Part shown: positions 7,813 to 15,805 of the stretch, one piece after another
Position numbering within the stretch: the stretch's first letter is position 1
Layout of the letters: every line of letters begins with the position of its first letter
DNA from: CAVWDU01 sp963840725
GTDB lineage: Bacteria; Pseudomonadota; Gammaproteobacteria; Pseudomonadales; Halieaceae
Length of the DNA: 64,000 nucleotides
Assembly: GCA_963840725.1 (NCBI GenBank)
Contig: CAWIZY010000016.1
Coordinates: 1,302,001-1,366,000, forward strand
Direction: 5' to 3'
Notes under the pieces: generated by a model
The model's input: only the letters and a program-made list of their open reading frames with translations
Told to the model about the DNA's origin: nothing
Database searches by the model: none
Made by a program: the position numbers and the translations under genes

Positions 7813-8448
7813 ATGGCACTGACTCCAGAAATCGACCTGAATAATGACGAGCAGAAAGTAAGCTACGGCTTCGGTCTGCAATTTGGTGAGCAGTTGCGTC
7901 GCAACGACTTCGATGGCCTCAACCTGGACGCCGTTGTGGCCGGTATCCGGCACTGGTATGAGCAACAGCAGGCACTGCTTGGCGACGCCGAGCTCAACCC
8001 CAGTTACAAGGTAATCCAGGATCGCCAAAAAGCAAAGTCAGCGGAGCTGGATGGCAAGAGACAGCAGCTTGCGGATCAATTCATGGTGGCCAACGCCGCG
8101 CGGGAAGAGGTGAGCACTACCGCAAGCGGCCTCCAGTATGAGGTGTTGGAGTCCGGCAGTGGCGGTGCCAAACCCGGTCCTCAGAGCATGGTGGTCACGC
8201 ACTACCACGGCACCTTGGTGGACGGCACTGTTTTTGATAGCTCGGTGGAGCGCGGTACGCCTGCGGAGTTCGGCGTACACCAGGTGATCCCGGCGTGGAC
8301 CGAGGCGCTGCAAATGATGTCGGAGGGTGACAAGTGGCGGATTGCCTGCCCGCCCGGCCTGGCCTACGGCGATCAGGGTGCCGGGGACGCTATTGCGCCC
8401 AACACTGCGCTGGTGTTTGAGATTCATCTCATCGACATCAAAAGCTGA
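7813..8448 (+). CDS. FKBP-type peptidyl-prolyl isomerase, FklB-like
   Basis: The 211-residue product catalyses cis-trans isomerisation of peptidyl-proline bonds. Residues 1-100 form the helical dimerisation domain of the FklB/FkpA group (KVSYGFGLQFGEQLRRN; LDGKRQQLADQFM). Residues about 105-211 are the FKBP domain with the substrate pocket residues in YHGTLVDGTVFDSSVERG, VIPAWTEALQMM and PPGLAYGDQG. There is no signal peptide, so it is cytoplasmic like FklB, not periplasmic like FkpA. The start at 7813 excludes 15 residues of the longer frame that lie over the promoter. Confidence 0.92.
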   Translation: MALTPEIDLNNDEQKVSYGFGLQFGEQLRRNDFDGLNLDAVVAGIRHWYEQQQALLGDAELNPSYKVIQDRQKAKSAELDGKRQQLADQFMVANAAREEVSTTASGLQYEVLESGSGGAKPGPQSMVVTHYHGTLVDGTVFDSSVERGTPAEFGVHQVIPAWTEALQMMSEGDKWRIACPPGLAYGDQGAGDAIAPNTALVFEIHLIDIKS

Positions 8449-8544
8449 GTCTGTGGCTGCGCACTGGTGGGGCCCAGGCGCTTGCTCAGTGGGCCGAACA
8501 CAGGTGCACTGCGGCAAAAAACGCCCCGCAAGCAGCGCTTCGCC

Positions 8545-8573
8545 TTACATTGGGCGACGTCATTTATTACAAT
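8545..8573 (+). promoter_or_regulatory. Sigma-70 promoter for the ParA gene
   Basis: TTACAT (8545-8550) and TACAAT (8568-8573) are separated by 17 bases, four and five matches of six to the consensus hexamers. Transcription would start near 8580, giving a leader of about 100 bases before the ParA ATG at 8681. Confidence 0.5.
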
Positions 8574-8605
8574 CATGTCCGGAGCGTTCTGTGGCCGGCA
8601 ACGGG

Positions 8606-8625
8606 TTGCAGAGGTGCCCTAGCAG
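8606..8625. repeat. Partial copy of the 59.8 kb repeat element
   Basis: The 17 bases 8609-8625 are identical to 59827-59843, and the match extends outward as GTT with one inserted base. In the 59.8 kb copy this sequence is the right arm of a hairpin running into a MITE-like repeat; here the partner arm and the rest are missing. It lies within the ParA leader. Confidence 0.35.
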
Positions 8626-8680
8626 TCTCTACCAGCGCACCCAGTCGTTCCCACTCTATTAGTTATGGCGGTTAAAAGGT

Positions 8681-9478
8681 ATGAAACGAGTCGTTTTTAA
8701 TCAAAAAGGCGGTGTCGGCAAGACCAGTATCACCTGTAATCTGGCTGCTATCGGTGCAGCCATGGGCTATCGGACGCTGGTCATCGACCTCGATGTGCAG
8801 GGAAACAGCACCCACTACCTGGTCGGGGAGATCGACGCCGACGCTTTCCCGGCCGAGGCCCAGGGTGTGGCCGGACTGTTCAAGCAGACCGTGGGTTCGC
8901 GTAAAATGCGCCAAAATCCGGATTCGTTCGTGTGGGAAACCGCGTACGAAAATCTCTATCTGATGCCCTCCAGCCCGGTGTTGTCAGACATGGAAAAAGA
9001 GCTTGAGTCACGGTATAAAATTTACAAGCTGCGGGACGCTCTGAGCAAGCTGGAAGACGAATACGATCGCATTTATATCGATACGCCGCCTAACTTCAAC
9101 TTTTACTCCAAGTCGGCATTGATCGCCGCCGACTCGGTGCTGATCCCTTTCGACTGTGACAGTTTTGCCCGGCAAAGCCTCTATTCGCTGATGGATAATA
9201 TTGCCGAACTGCAGGAGGACCACAATCCCGAGCTCGCCGTTGAAGGCATAGTGATCAATCAGTTTAATTCCCAGGCCCGGCTGCCTGGAGAGCTGGTTGC
9301 AGAGCTGGAAGCTGAGGGTTACCCGGTTTTTAACAGTTGCCTGAACACTTCGATCAAGATGAAGGAATCCCACCGGGACCACCGACCTTTGATTGATCTC
9401 GCCCCCAGCCACAAACTTACTCTGCAGTTTATTGACCTGCACGATGAGTTGGAGGCAACCCTGTCAAAGGCTGCCTAG
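8681..9478 (+). CDS. ParA-family ATPase (orphan)
   Basis: A 265-residue ATPase of the ParA/MinD class. The deviant Walker A motif KGGVGKTS is at residues 9-16, Walker A' is in LVIDLDVQGN near 35, and Walker B is IDTPPNFN near 130. There is no N-terminal DNA-binding domain, so it is a short ParA (Soj or cargo type). No parB, parS-like cluster, chemotaxis or flagellar gene lies nearby, and the neighbours are a FKBP and cysH. Cargo is therefore unknown. Such ATPases bind nucleoid DNA in the ATP state and position chromosomes, plasmids or protein complexes. The AAAAGGT ribosome site precedes the ATG. Confidence 0.88.
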   Translation: MKRVVFNQKGGVGKTSITCNLAAIGAAMGYRTLVIDLDVQGNSTHYLVGEIDADAFPAEAQGVAGLFKQTVGSRKMRQNPDSFVWETAYENLYLMPSSPVLSDMEKELESRYKIYKLRDALSKLEDEYDRIYIDTPPNFNFYSKSALIAADSVLIPFDCDSFARQSLYSLMDNIAELQEDHNPELAVEGIVINQFNSQARLPGELVAELEAEGYPVFNSCLNTSIKMKESHRDHRPLIDLAPSHKLTLQFIDLHDELEATLSKAA

Positions 9479-9520
9479 GAACGGGGCCGTCCTGGGGCAG
9501 GCTAAAAGCCGACCGTCAGT

Positions 9521-9543
9521 ATAACCATATAAAATCTAGTTAT
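9521..9543 (+). promoter_or_regulatory. AT-rich dyad upstream of cysH
   Basis: ATAAC (9521-9525) and GTTAT (9539-9543) form an interrupted dyad across the AT-rich ACCATATAAAATC patch, 40-60 bases before cysH. The form suits a LysR-type site, and CysB controls cysH in gammaproteobacteria. The assignment to CysB is inference. Confidence 0.3.
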
Positions 9544-9582
9544 TTGTCATCGATTTTTTAATTCATTAGAGTCCGGGGCTGT

Positions 9583-10233
9583 GTGGACAATCGGTGCGGC
9601 GAGTTGCTGGATCTGGATTTTGACAGCGTTAACGCCCAGTTGCGCAATGCCAGCGCGCAGGACATCGTGCGGTGGGCACTGGCCCTGGGTGAAAAGAGCA
9701 TTGCGACGACCAGCATGGGTCGCAATGCCGCTGTGATGTTGCACCTGGTAAATGGGGTCGACCAACAAATACCCACAATCTGGGTCGATACGGGCTACAA
9801 CCTCAGGGATACTTATGTCGTAGCGGAGCGATTGATCCGTGACCTCGAGCTAAATGTTCATGTTTACTCGCCGCAGATGACGTCGGAGCGACGCAATGCG
9901 ATTATGGGCGGCATCCCGACGATAGACGAGGCGGATCGCCACGAGGAATTTACCCGGCAGGTGAAGCTGGAACCCTTCGACCGCGCGCTGGCGGAATTTT
10001 CTCCCCGGGTGTGGTTGAGCGGCCTGCGTCGAGAGGAGACAGAGCATCGCAAGACATTGGATATTGTGTCGCTTGATAATCGCGGTATCGTGAAAGTTGC
10101 ACCGCTGTTTTATTGGTCAGATGAGGACGTGGAGCGCTACATGGCAACCCATAGTTTGCCGAGCTGCCGCCACTATTTTGACCCCACCAAGGTGCACGAC
10201 GGCAGAGAATGCGGGCTTCACACCGCTGCCTGA
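9583..10233 (+). CDS. cysH: Phosphoadenylyl-sulfate reductase
   Basis: This enzyme reduces activated sulfate (PAPS) to sulfite with thioredoxin. The 216-residue protein carries the nucleotide-binding TSMGRNAAVMLHL near residue 45, WVDTGYNLRDTY near 68, LSGLRREETEHR near 145, and the catalytic ECGLH near the C-terminus. The paired cysteines that hold the iron-sulfur cluster of APS reductases are absent, which points to PAPS as substrate. The start is GTG at 9583, after a weak GGGG. Unlike many relatives, it is not next to the sulfite reductase gene. Confidence 0.92.
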   Translation: MDNRCGELLDLDFDSVNAQLRNASAQDIVRWALALGEKSIATTSMGRNAAVMLHLVNGVDQQIPTIWVDTGYNLRDTYVVAERLIRDLELNVHVYSPQMTSERRNAIMGGIPTIDEADRHEEFTRQVKLEPFDRALAEFSPRVWLSGLRREETEHRKTLDIVSLDNRGIVKVAPLFYWSDEDVERYMATHSLPSCRHYFDPTKVHDGRECGLHTAA

Positions 10234-10270
10234 GGGCCAGAGCTTGTGCAGGTAGTTGTCAGCTCATGGC

Positions 10271-10300
10271 AGCCCATGTCAGCCCATGTCAGCCCATGAT
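10271..10300. repeat. 10-bp tandem repeat, three copies
   Basis: AGCCCATGTC occurs at 10271-10280 and 10281-10290, with AGCCCATGAT at 10291-10300 and a degenerate copy just before. Read on the minus strand, each unit contains ATGGGCTGA, so the last two codons and the stop of the 43-residue gene ending at 10289 have been duplicated downstream of it. Confidence 0.85.
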
Positions 10301-10420
10301 AGCGCCGACGGACACTGCCAACAGCGCGGTAGCAATCAGAAAACCCAGCACAATCAGGCCGAGACGCCGCAGTGTGCGCTTGTCTTCGAGCTCTTGCTCC
10401 TGGACGAGATGTTGAGTCAT
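10289..10420 (-). CDS. Small single-pass membrane protein, 43 aa
   Basis: A short gene reads MTQHLVQEQELEDKRTLRRL, then one transmembrane helix of about 20 residues (LIVLGFLIATALLAVSVGAIMG) and a stop. A good ribosome site (AAAGGAGC) lies 7 bases before the ATG at 10420. A charged N-terminal helix, basic residues at the membrane edge and a hydrophobic C-terminus are typical of small inner-membrane proteins with the N-terminus in the cytoplasm. It is convergent with cysH and divergent from msrC. The stop falls in a 10-bp tandem repeat. Function unknown. Confidence 0.65.
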   Translation of the reverse strand: MTQHLVQEQELEDKRTLRRLGLIVLGFLIATALLAVSVGAIMG

Positions 10421-10605
10421 TGCGATGCTCCTTTCTTTATCTGCAGCCTTATTGCAGCCCATCCGCCGCAGTATTCAGTGCCACAAGGCGAGCGACCGGG
10501 CCGCGCAAGGGTTAGCTGCATAGCAGAGTTGCGCAACAGCTGGCCAGCTGCATTGATCCAGATCAAGCGCAGGATAAACACCGTTTTCGGGAGCAGGACG
10601 ATAAA

Positions 10606-11076
10606 ATGGATAATCAGAGTACGCCATTGTCCCTGGCGGATGCCCGCCTCCAGGTGCGCGGATTGATGCAGGGGGAGTCCGATCTGGTGGCCAATGCGGC
10701 GAATTTCTCGGCGCTGGTGGCCGGACAGCTGGATCGCATCAACTGGCTGGGGTTTTATTTTCTGAAGGATGGCCAGCTGGTGCTGGGGCCCTTTCAGGGT
10801 CGCCCGGCTTGTGTGCGGATTCCCGCGGGGCGAGGCGTGTGCGGCACAGCATTGGTGAGCGGTCGCACCCAGGTGGTTGCGGACGTGCACGATTTCCCCG
10901 GGCACATTGCTTGCGACCCCCAGTCCCGTTCAGAGGTGGTGGTGCCGCTTCGCGATGGTGAGCGCGTGGTGGGCGTACTGGATGTGGACAGTCCGGAAAC
11001 GGATCGATTTAGTCCTGGCGATGTCGAATACCTGGAGGTGCTCGCCGCAGAATTCTGCCGCTTGCAGTTTGGCTGA
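10606..11076 (+). CDS. msrC: Free methionine-(R)-sulfoxide reductase
   Basis: A 156-residue single GAF-domain protein of the fRMsr type, which reduces free methionine-(R)-sulfoxide. The three family cysteines are visible: one in RPACVRIPAGRG, one in GVCGTALVSG and one in HIACDPQSRSE (near residues 68, 78 and 104). LDVDSPETDRFSPGDVEYLE near 130 is the usual C-terminal GAF segment. Length is normal. It is transcribed alone, divergent from the 43-residue membrane protein. Confidence 0.93.
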   Translation: MDNQSTPLSLADARLQVRGLMQGESDLVANAANFSALVAGQLDRINWLGFYFLKDGQLVLGPFQGRPACVRIPAGRGVCGTALVSGRTQVVADVHDFPGHIACDPQSRSEVVVPLRDGERVVGVLDVDSPETDRFSPGDVEYLEVLAAEFCRLQFG

Positions 11077-11186
11077 GCACTGAGATAGCGGGCAGGAGGG
11101 GCCCGGGAGCAGGCGGCCCGGCGATCCCATGGCTATACTCGGGACAGGCTTCCGTTCGGCCCCAATGGTCCCGGTGGGAGGTGAAG

Positions 11187-12386
11187 ATGCCTGTCAGGTC
11201 GACTGGCAGCAGCTATGCGCTATTAGTGACGGGATACCGGTCGCTTGTTGTGATATGGGTTCTCGCAGGGCTCGCCGCTTGTGCCTCGACGGGTAGTGAG
11301 CCGGTAGAACTGGGTCGTATCGAGCCCCTGGTCTTGCCCGGGGAGCGCCTGGAGGTCACCGAGATCGCCTCTCGGGTTGCCTCCCCCGATCTTCTGCGCG
11401 TCGATGCGCGGATGCGCGAGTTTGTGCAGTTGTATACCGGCGAGCTGGGCAGCAAGCGCCAGCGGCTGCATATGCTGCACCGGGCGGTGAGGAGCCCGGC
11501 GGTGCTGGACCTGCAGTATGACCCGCATGCAGAGGGCAGTGCGATAGAGGTGTTTTATCGCGGTACTGCCAATTGTCTTTCCTATGCCAACCTGTTTGTG
11601 GCTCTGGCCAGGGAGGCGGGGCTGGAGGCTGATTATCAGTGGCTGGAAGTGCGACCCCAGTGGACTCGACTGGGCGAACGCGTTGCGGTGAGTCTGCATG
11701 TAAATGTGGTGGTGGACACGGCCCGCGGCGAGCAGTTCATGGCCGATATCGACCCGTTGGAGTCCCGTGACATTACTGGCAGTCGGCGCATCTCCGACAA
11801 CGAGGCGACGGCCCTGCACCATAACAATATTGCGATCGAGGCGCTGACCAAGGAGCAGCTTGGCGAGGCCTGGTTGCAGTTGGTGCGAGCGCTACAGCTC
11901 AGTCCCGACTTGCCGTTGCTGTGGGTGAACCTGGGCGCTGTTTACCGGATGGCGGGTCAGCATGATGCTGCCGAGAGCAGCTATCTGCAGGCGCTGGCGC
12001 TGGACGAGCAGGACCGTTCCGCGATGACCAATCTGGTGATACTGTATGACATTCAGGGCCGCACAGCTGAGCGCGAGCAATGGGCTGAGCGGGTAGCGCG
12101 CTACCGTGAGGCCAACCCCTATTATCATGCCTGGTTGGGGGAGGAGGCCGCAGCAGTGGGAGAGTGGGCCAGCGCAGTGCGCCATTTCGAGCGGGCGCTG
12201 TCACTGGAACCCGCAGACAGCTATTTGATGTATGCCGCGGGGACGGCATCTTACCGGCTGCGGGATTACAGCGCTGCCAGGCGCTATCTCAATCGTGCTA
12301 TCGAAGCCGCCGCCCTGATCAGTGATCAGGAGCGCTACCGCGAACAACTGGCTTTGGTCAGGCGCGATCAGCTTGCAGGGGTCTGA
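11187..12386 (+). CDS. Lipoprotein with transglutaminase-like and TPR domains
   Basis: The 399-residue product has a lipoprotein signal (VVIWVLAGLAAC, cysteine near residue 32). Residues about 100-200 look like a transglutaminase/cysteine-protease-like fold: GTANCLSYANLFVALAREAG holds the nucleophile-type cysteine, SLHVNVVV a histidine, and FMADIDP an aspartate. Residues about 215-380 are TPR units (LPLLWVNLGAVYRMAGQHDAAESSY; HFERALSLEPADSYLMYAAG). Similar proteins occur in marine gammaproteobacteria without known substrate. The start is ATG 11187 after GGGAGG; the in-frame GTG at 11181 abuts that site and is unlikely. Confidence 0.8.
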   Translation: MPVRSTGSSYALLVTGYRSLVVIWVLAGLAACASTGSEPVELGRIEPLVLPGERLEVTEIASRVASPDLLRVDARMREFVQLYTGELGSKRQRLHMLHRAVRSPAVLDLQYDPHAEGSAIEVFYRGTANCLSYANLFVALAREAGLEADYQWLEVRPQWTRLGERVAVSLHVNVVVDTARGEQFMADIDPLESRDITGSRRISDNEATALHHNNIAIEALTKEQLGEAWLQLVRALQLSPDLPLLWVNLGAVYRMAGQHDAAESSYLQALALDEQDRSAMTNLVILYDIQGRTAEREQWAERVARYREANPYYHAWLGEEAAAVGEWASAVRHFERALSLEPADSYLMYAAGTASYRLRDYSAARRYLNRAIEAAALISDQERYREQLALVRRDQLAGV

Positions 12387-12502
12387 CAGCGAGCCGGCCT
12401 GAGTAGGCTCGGCTAAACCTTGGTGGCGTTAGCGGCGCCCTCACACAGCAGCATCAGAAAGCAAGGCCTCGCTGCCGGCTTGCGAACTGCATCTCAGCGC
12501 CG

Positions 12503-12907
12503 TCAGGCAGCGAGTGCCACCCGAATATAGGCGCGATTCCCTATTTTGCCACCGAGTCTCGACAGGAGATCTGTCATTTTCATCTGCCAGCCATATTTGC
12601 GCCGCAGCGCGGCCAGGGCCATGCGGATGCTCGCCGGATCGTTCAGTATGTGGGCCTCTGTGGCAACCCAGTCGCCTGTCACCTTGCCGGTCACGGTGCA
12701 GGGAGCCATTCGGGACTCGCTAAAATTGCGCAGTCGTTTGACCTTTCCGGCGTCACCCGCCGAAAAAAGGTAGTAGCCGCCATCGCCAGGCGCGAACCAG
12801 ACTGGAGTCGCGACGAACTCTCCGGAGCGTTTGAGAGTGGCAAAGCTGATGTAGTTGCCGCGATCGATTTCCTGTGTGTTCGCGCCTTTGCCGCTGATTT
12901 TGGCCAT
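12503..12907 (-). CDS. PPOX-class flavin/F420-type oxidoreductase
   Basis: A 134-residue split-barrel protein of the pyridoxamine-phosphate-oxidase-like superfamily. The fold is seen in ISFATLKRSGEFVATPVWFA, GGYYLFSAGDAGKVKRLRN, and ACTVTGKVTGDWVATEAHIL-type strands, with a C-terminal RKYGWQ segment. Members bind FMN, F420 or haem; the cofactor cannot be told here. Gammaproteobacteria usually lack F420, so FMN or another ligand is more likely. ATG 12907 follows AGGGAGAC; the longer frame adds 26 unrelated residues. Confidence 0.75.
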   Translation of the reverse strand: MAKISGKGANTQEIDRGNYISFATLKRSGEFVATPVWFAPGDGGYYLFSAGDAGKVKRLRNFSESRMAPCTVTGKVTGDWVATEAHILNDPASIRMALAALRRKYGWQMKMTDLLSRLGGKIGNRAYIRVALAA

Positions 12908-13137
12908 TGTTGCCGTGTCTCCCTGACGGTATCCAGGAGCTGCCTGGATATCGGGCATTAAAGCCAGAAATCGCTTGCGCGACAAGTGCGGTATGCAACA
13001 CTGGGTCTAACTCCTGCGGAGCCATCGCCGCTAAACGCAGTGCCGTGACAGTGCGCTACAGGCTCAGGCAGGGCGTTTTTCCGATTGGTTCAGGCTTGTG
13101 AACAGCCTGTGAAAGGCATGTTGAGAGGTTTCAGAAA

Positions 13138-13680
13138 ATGCATCCCCTGAGAGTATTTTCGGCCATTGTGCTGATACAGGTCTGGTTTGCAGCAACCGCG
13201 TGCGCAGACCCTGCCGCAGAAATCGAAATCAAGAGCCGGGAGGCGCTCGCCAACCTCGTAGCTCGCAATAAGCAGGCGGGGGCGTTGGTGGAGCGGGCTG
13301 CAGGGGTCCTGGTATTGCCAGATCTGGTCGCTATGGGTTTCGGGGTGGGAGGCGAGTACGGAGAGGGTGTTCTGTTAGTAGACGATGAACCCGTCGCTTA
13401 CTATGCTTTGGCGGCCGCTTCGTTCGGCTTGCAGGTGGGGCTGGAGTACAAAGCCCAGGTTTTACTGTTCCTCACCCGGCAGGCTCTGATCGATTTTCGC
13501 AATACTCAGGGTTGGGAGGTCGGTGTCGATGCAACCGTGACTCTTCTGGACGACACGATGGGTGTTCATGCTGACAGTCTCGCCAGCGCCGACACTGTGG
13601 TGGGGTTTGTGTTCTCGAATAAAGGTTTTATGTACGATCTCAGCCTGGAGGGCAGCAAGTTCAGTCGGATCGCGCGGTAG
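13138..13680 (+). CDS. SYLF/Ysc84-domain exported protein
   Basis: A 180-residue protein with a signal peptide (VFSAIVLIQVWFAATACA, cleavage near residue 23; the cysteine could make it a lipoprotein). The rest matches the Ysc84/SYLF lipid-binding family: EIKSREALANLVARNKQAG, GVLVLPDLVAMGFGVGGEYGEGVLLV, and FSNKGFMYDLSLEGSKFSRI at the end. Bacterial members are periplasmic or outer-membrane proteins thought to bind phosphoinositides or other lipids. The upstream region has CAGGCT/AGCCTG arms (13091-13109) that could be an operator. asnS follows after 94 bases. Confidence 0.85.
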   Translation: MHPLRVFSAIVLIQVWFAATACADPAAEIEIKSREALANLVARNKQAGALVERAAGVLVLPDLVAMGFGVGGEYGEGVLLVDDEPVAYYALAAASFGLQVGLEYKAQVLLFLTRQALIDFRNTQGWEVGVDATVTLLDDTMGVHADSLASADTVVGFVFSNKGFMYDLSLEGSKFSRIAR

Positions 13681-13774
13681 AACCCCGGGCAGTCCGCTAG
13701 CCGCGGCTGTTGGCAGCCCCTGTCCTTTTTCGGTATCCTGCGCCGCCTGTTGCCGCCCAGAACCGAGGTTTCCA

Positions 13775-15172
13775 ATGTCCACACCCACTAGCGTAGCCGC
13801 GCTCTTACGAGGCGATATAGACCTAGACCAGCAGGTGACGGTACGCGGTTGGTTGCGCAGCAAGCGCGACTCCAAAGCCGGCATCTCTTTTCTTGCGGTA
13901 CATGATGGGTCTTCCTTCGACCCGATTCAGGCGGTAGTGCCTGCGGAGCTGCCCAATTACCAGTCGGAGGTGCTTGGACTGTCCACGGGTTGTTCGGTGG
14001 TCGTCACCGGCACTCTGGTCGAATCCCAGGGCAAGGGGCAGCGGGTAGAGATCCAGGCCGCAGAGGTGATGGTGCTGGGCTGGGTAGATGACCCTGAAAC
14101 CTATCCGATCGCGAAAAAGCGTCACAGCTTCGAGTATCTGCGTTCTCAGGCCCATCTGCGACCTCGCACCAACACCTTTGGCGCCATTACCCGGGTGCGG
14201 ACCACACTGGCAAATGCCATTCACAATTATTTTTTCGAGCGTGATTTTCACTGGATTAATACGCCGATTATCACCGGCAGTGACTGCGAGGGTGCGGGGG
14301 AGCTATTCCGAGTCAGCTCATTGGACCTCGCCAATATTCCTCGTAACGCCAGTGGCGCGGTCGATTTTGAACAAGATTTTTTTGGACGCGAGTCATTTCT
14401 CACGGTCTCCGGTCAGCTTGAGGTAGAGGCCTATTGCCTGGCCATGAGCAAGGTCTATACCTTCGGGCCGACCTTTCGCGCTGAAAACTCCAACACCAGC
14501 CGTCATCTGGCGGAATTCTGGATGGTCGAACCCGAAGTGGCGTTTGCCGACTTGCAGGCGAATGCGGATCTGGCGGAAGGACTGCTCAAGCACCTGTTGA
14601 CCCGGGTCATGGAGGAGCGGGAAGACGATATGGCATTTTTCCAACAGCGCATTGACAGTACGGTGATCGAGCGGCTGCGCAGTGTGATCGACAACAGCTT
14701 TGAGCGCATTGAATACACGGAGGCAATCGCCCTGCTGGAGCGCAGCGGGCAGAACTTTGAGTTCCCGGTCTCCTGGGGCGTGGACCTGGCGGCTGAGCAT
14801 GAGCGCTATCTGGCGGAAACTCACGTTGGGCGGCCGGTAGTGGTAATGAATTACCCCAAGGATATCAAGGCTTTCTATATGCGCCTCAACGACGATGACA
14901 GAACAGTCGCTGCGATGGATGTTCTGGCCCCCGGCATCGGTGAAATTATTGGTGGCGCGCAGCGTGAGGAGCGGTTGGAGGTCCTCGACTCCCGAATGGA
15001 TGAACAACTGCGCAGCGAACTCTGGTGGTACCGTGATCTGCGGCGCTATGGCACCGTGCCACATGCCGGCTTCGGGCTTGGTTTCGAGCGCTTGCTCAAC
15101 TATGTCACCGGGATGGAGAATGTGCGCGATGCCATCCCGTTCCCGCGTACGCCAGGCAATGCCGCTTTCTGA
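13775..15172 (+). CDS. asnS: Asparaginyl-tRNA synthetase
   Basis: The 465-residue class II synthetase charges tRNA-Asn. The N-terminal OB fold binds the anticodon (VTVRGWLRSKRDSKAGISFL). Motif 2 is FRAENSNTSRHLAEFWMVEP near residue 240, and motif 3 is GFGLGFERLLNYVTGMENVRD near 435. Length matches the Escherichia coli enzyme. ATG 13775 follows CCGAGG; the longer frame overlaps the SYLF gene. Its presence means direct asparagine charging, not only the transamidation route. Confidence 0.96.
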   Translation: MSTPTSVAALLRGDIDLDQQVTVRGWLRSKRDSKAGISFLAVHDGSSFDPIQAVVPAELPNYQSEVLGLSTGCSVVVTGTLVESQGKGQRVEIQAAEVMVLGWVDDPETYPIAKKRHSFEYLRSQAHLRPRTNTFGAITRVRTTLANAIHNYFFERDFHWINTPIITGSDCEGAGELFRVSSLDLANIPRNASGAVDFEQDFFGRESFLTVSGQLEVEAYCLAMSKVYTFGPTFRAENSNTSRHLAEFWMVEPEVAFADLQANADLAEGLLKHLLTRVMEEREDDMAFFQQRIDSTVIERLRSVIDNSFERIEYTEAIALLERSGQNFEFPVSWGVDLAAEHERYLAETHVGRPVVVMNYPKDIKAFYMRLNDDDRTVAAMDVLAPGIGEIIGGAQREERLEVLDSRMDEQLRSELWWYRDLRRYGTVPHAGFGLGFERLLNYVTGMENVRDAIPFPRTPGNAAF

Positions 15173-15194
15173 CCCGCCATCCTGTGAGCACTAC

Positions 15195-15251
15195 TTGTTC
15201 AGTAATTGTTCAGTGCTTGTACATTATTCGATCAATATTTGTGAAATATTG
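15195..15251. promoter_or_regulatory. Phased repeats and palindrome downstream of asnS
   Basis: Three copies of an 11-bp unit follow one another: TTGTTCAGTAA (15195-15205), TTGTTCAGTGC (15206-15216) and the weaker TTGTACATTAT (15217-15227). They are followed by the perfect dyad CAATATTT-GTG-AAATATTG (15233-15251). One unit per helical turn plus a palindrome is typical of a regulator-binding region. It could control the hypothetical gene at 15444, about 190 bases away. Confidence 0.45.
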
Positions 15252-15443
15252 CCATCATTTCGAGCTCCAGCCCATTGGCTTTGAACCATACTCAGAGAGC
15301 ATGCGGACAGATTCACGCCACAATGAGTGATTGACGTGGTGTCGTGGTGTAGAGGTCGATGCGGGGTGCGCCTTTACCCGATCGAATGGACTTTTGGTCC
15401 TCCGGGTGGGTCGTAATGGGGGTGAGATCAGGTTTAGGTCGGG

Positions 15444-15749
15444 ATGCTTATGAGGCAGAGTTACGGTGATGGCCCGGGCAGTGAGATGGCTATCGTCGAT
15501 ACGTTCACAAGACTGATTTTCGGCGACGATACGGGCTTTAACAGCCAGGAAGTGCGCATTATCGAGGCTCTTACAGCTGTTCAGGGTGGTTGTCCCCTGC
15601 CAGCCAGTGACTGGGGGCCCTGTCTGCAGGCGATGAATGTTGCCGAGATGATAGAACTGGTGGGTGCCGTGAGGATGAGGCTGGAGCAAGAAGCGTCTTT
15701 GGCGCCAGCGGACATATCAGGCGGGCTGTTGGACCGACCCCACTGCTGA
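15444..15749 (+). CDS. Small hypothetical protein
   Basis: A 101-residue frame with no signal peptide. The middle reads VDTFTRLIFGDDTGFNSQEVR, then a predicted amphipathic helix (MNVAEMIELVGAVRMRLEQE). A second start at ATG 15486 would give 87 residues and removes a glycine-rich leader; neither has a strong ribosome site. I do not recognise the family. It sits alone between asnS and the convergent RNase II gene, behind a dense regulatory-looking region, which supports a real regulated gene. Confidence 0.45.
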   Translation: MLMRQSYGDGPGSEMAIVDTFTRLIFGDDTGFNSQEVRIIEALTAVQGGCPLPASDWGPCLQAMNVAEMIELVGAVRMRLEQEASLAPADISGGLLDRPHC

Positions 15750-15805
15750 TCGGGGGAGCCCGCCAGCGTGCACAATCCTCTTTCAGCGGTCGGTTTGGCA
15801 GTGGC

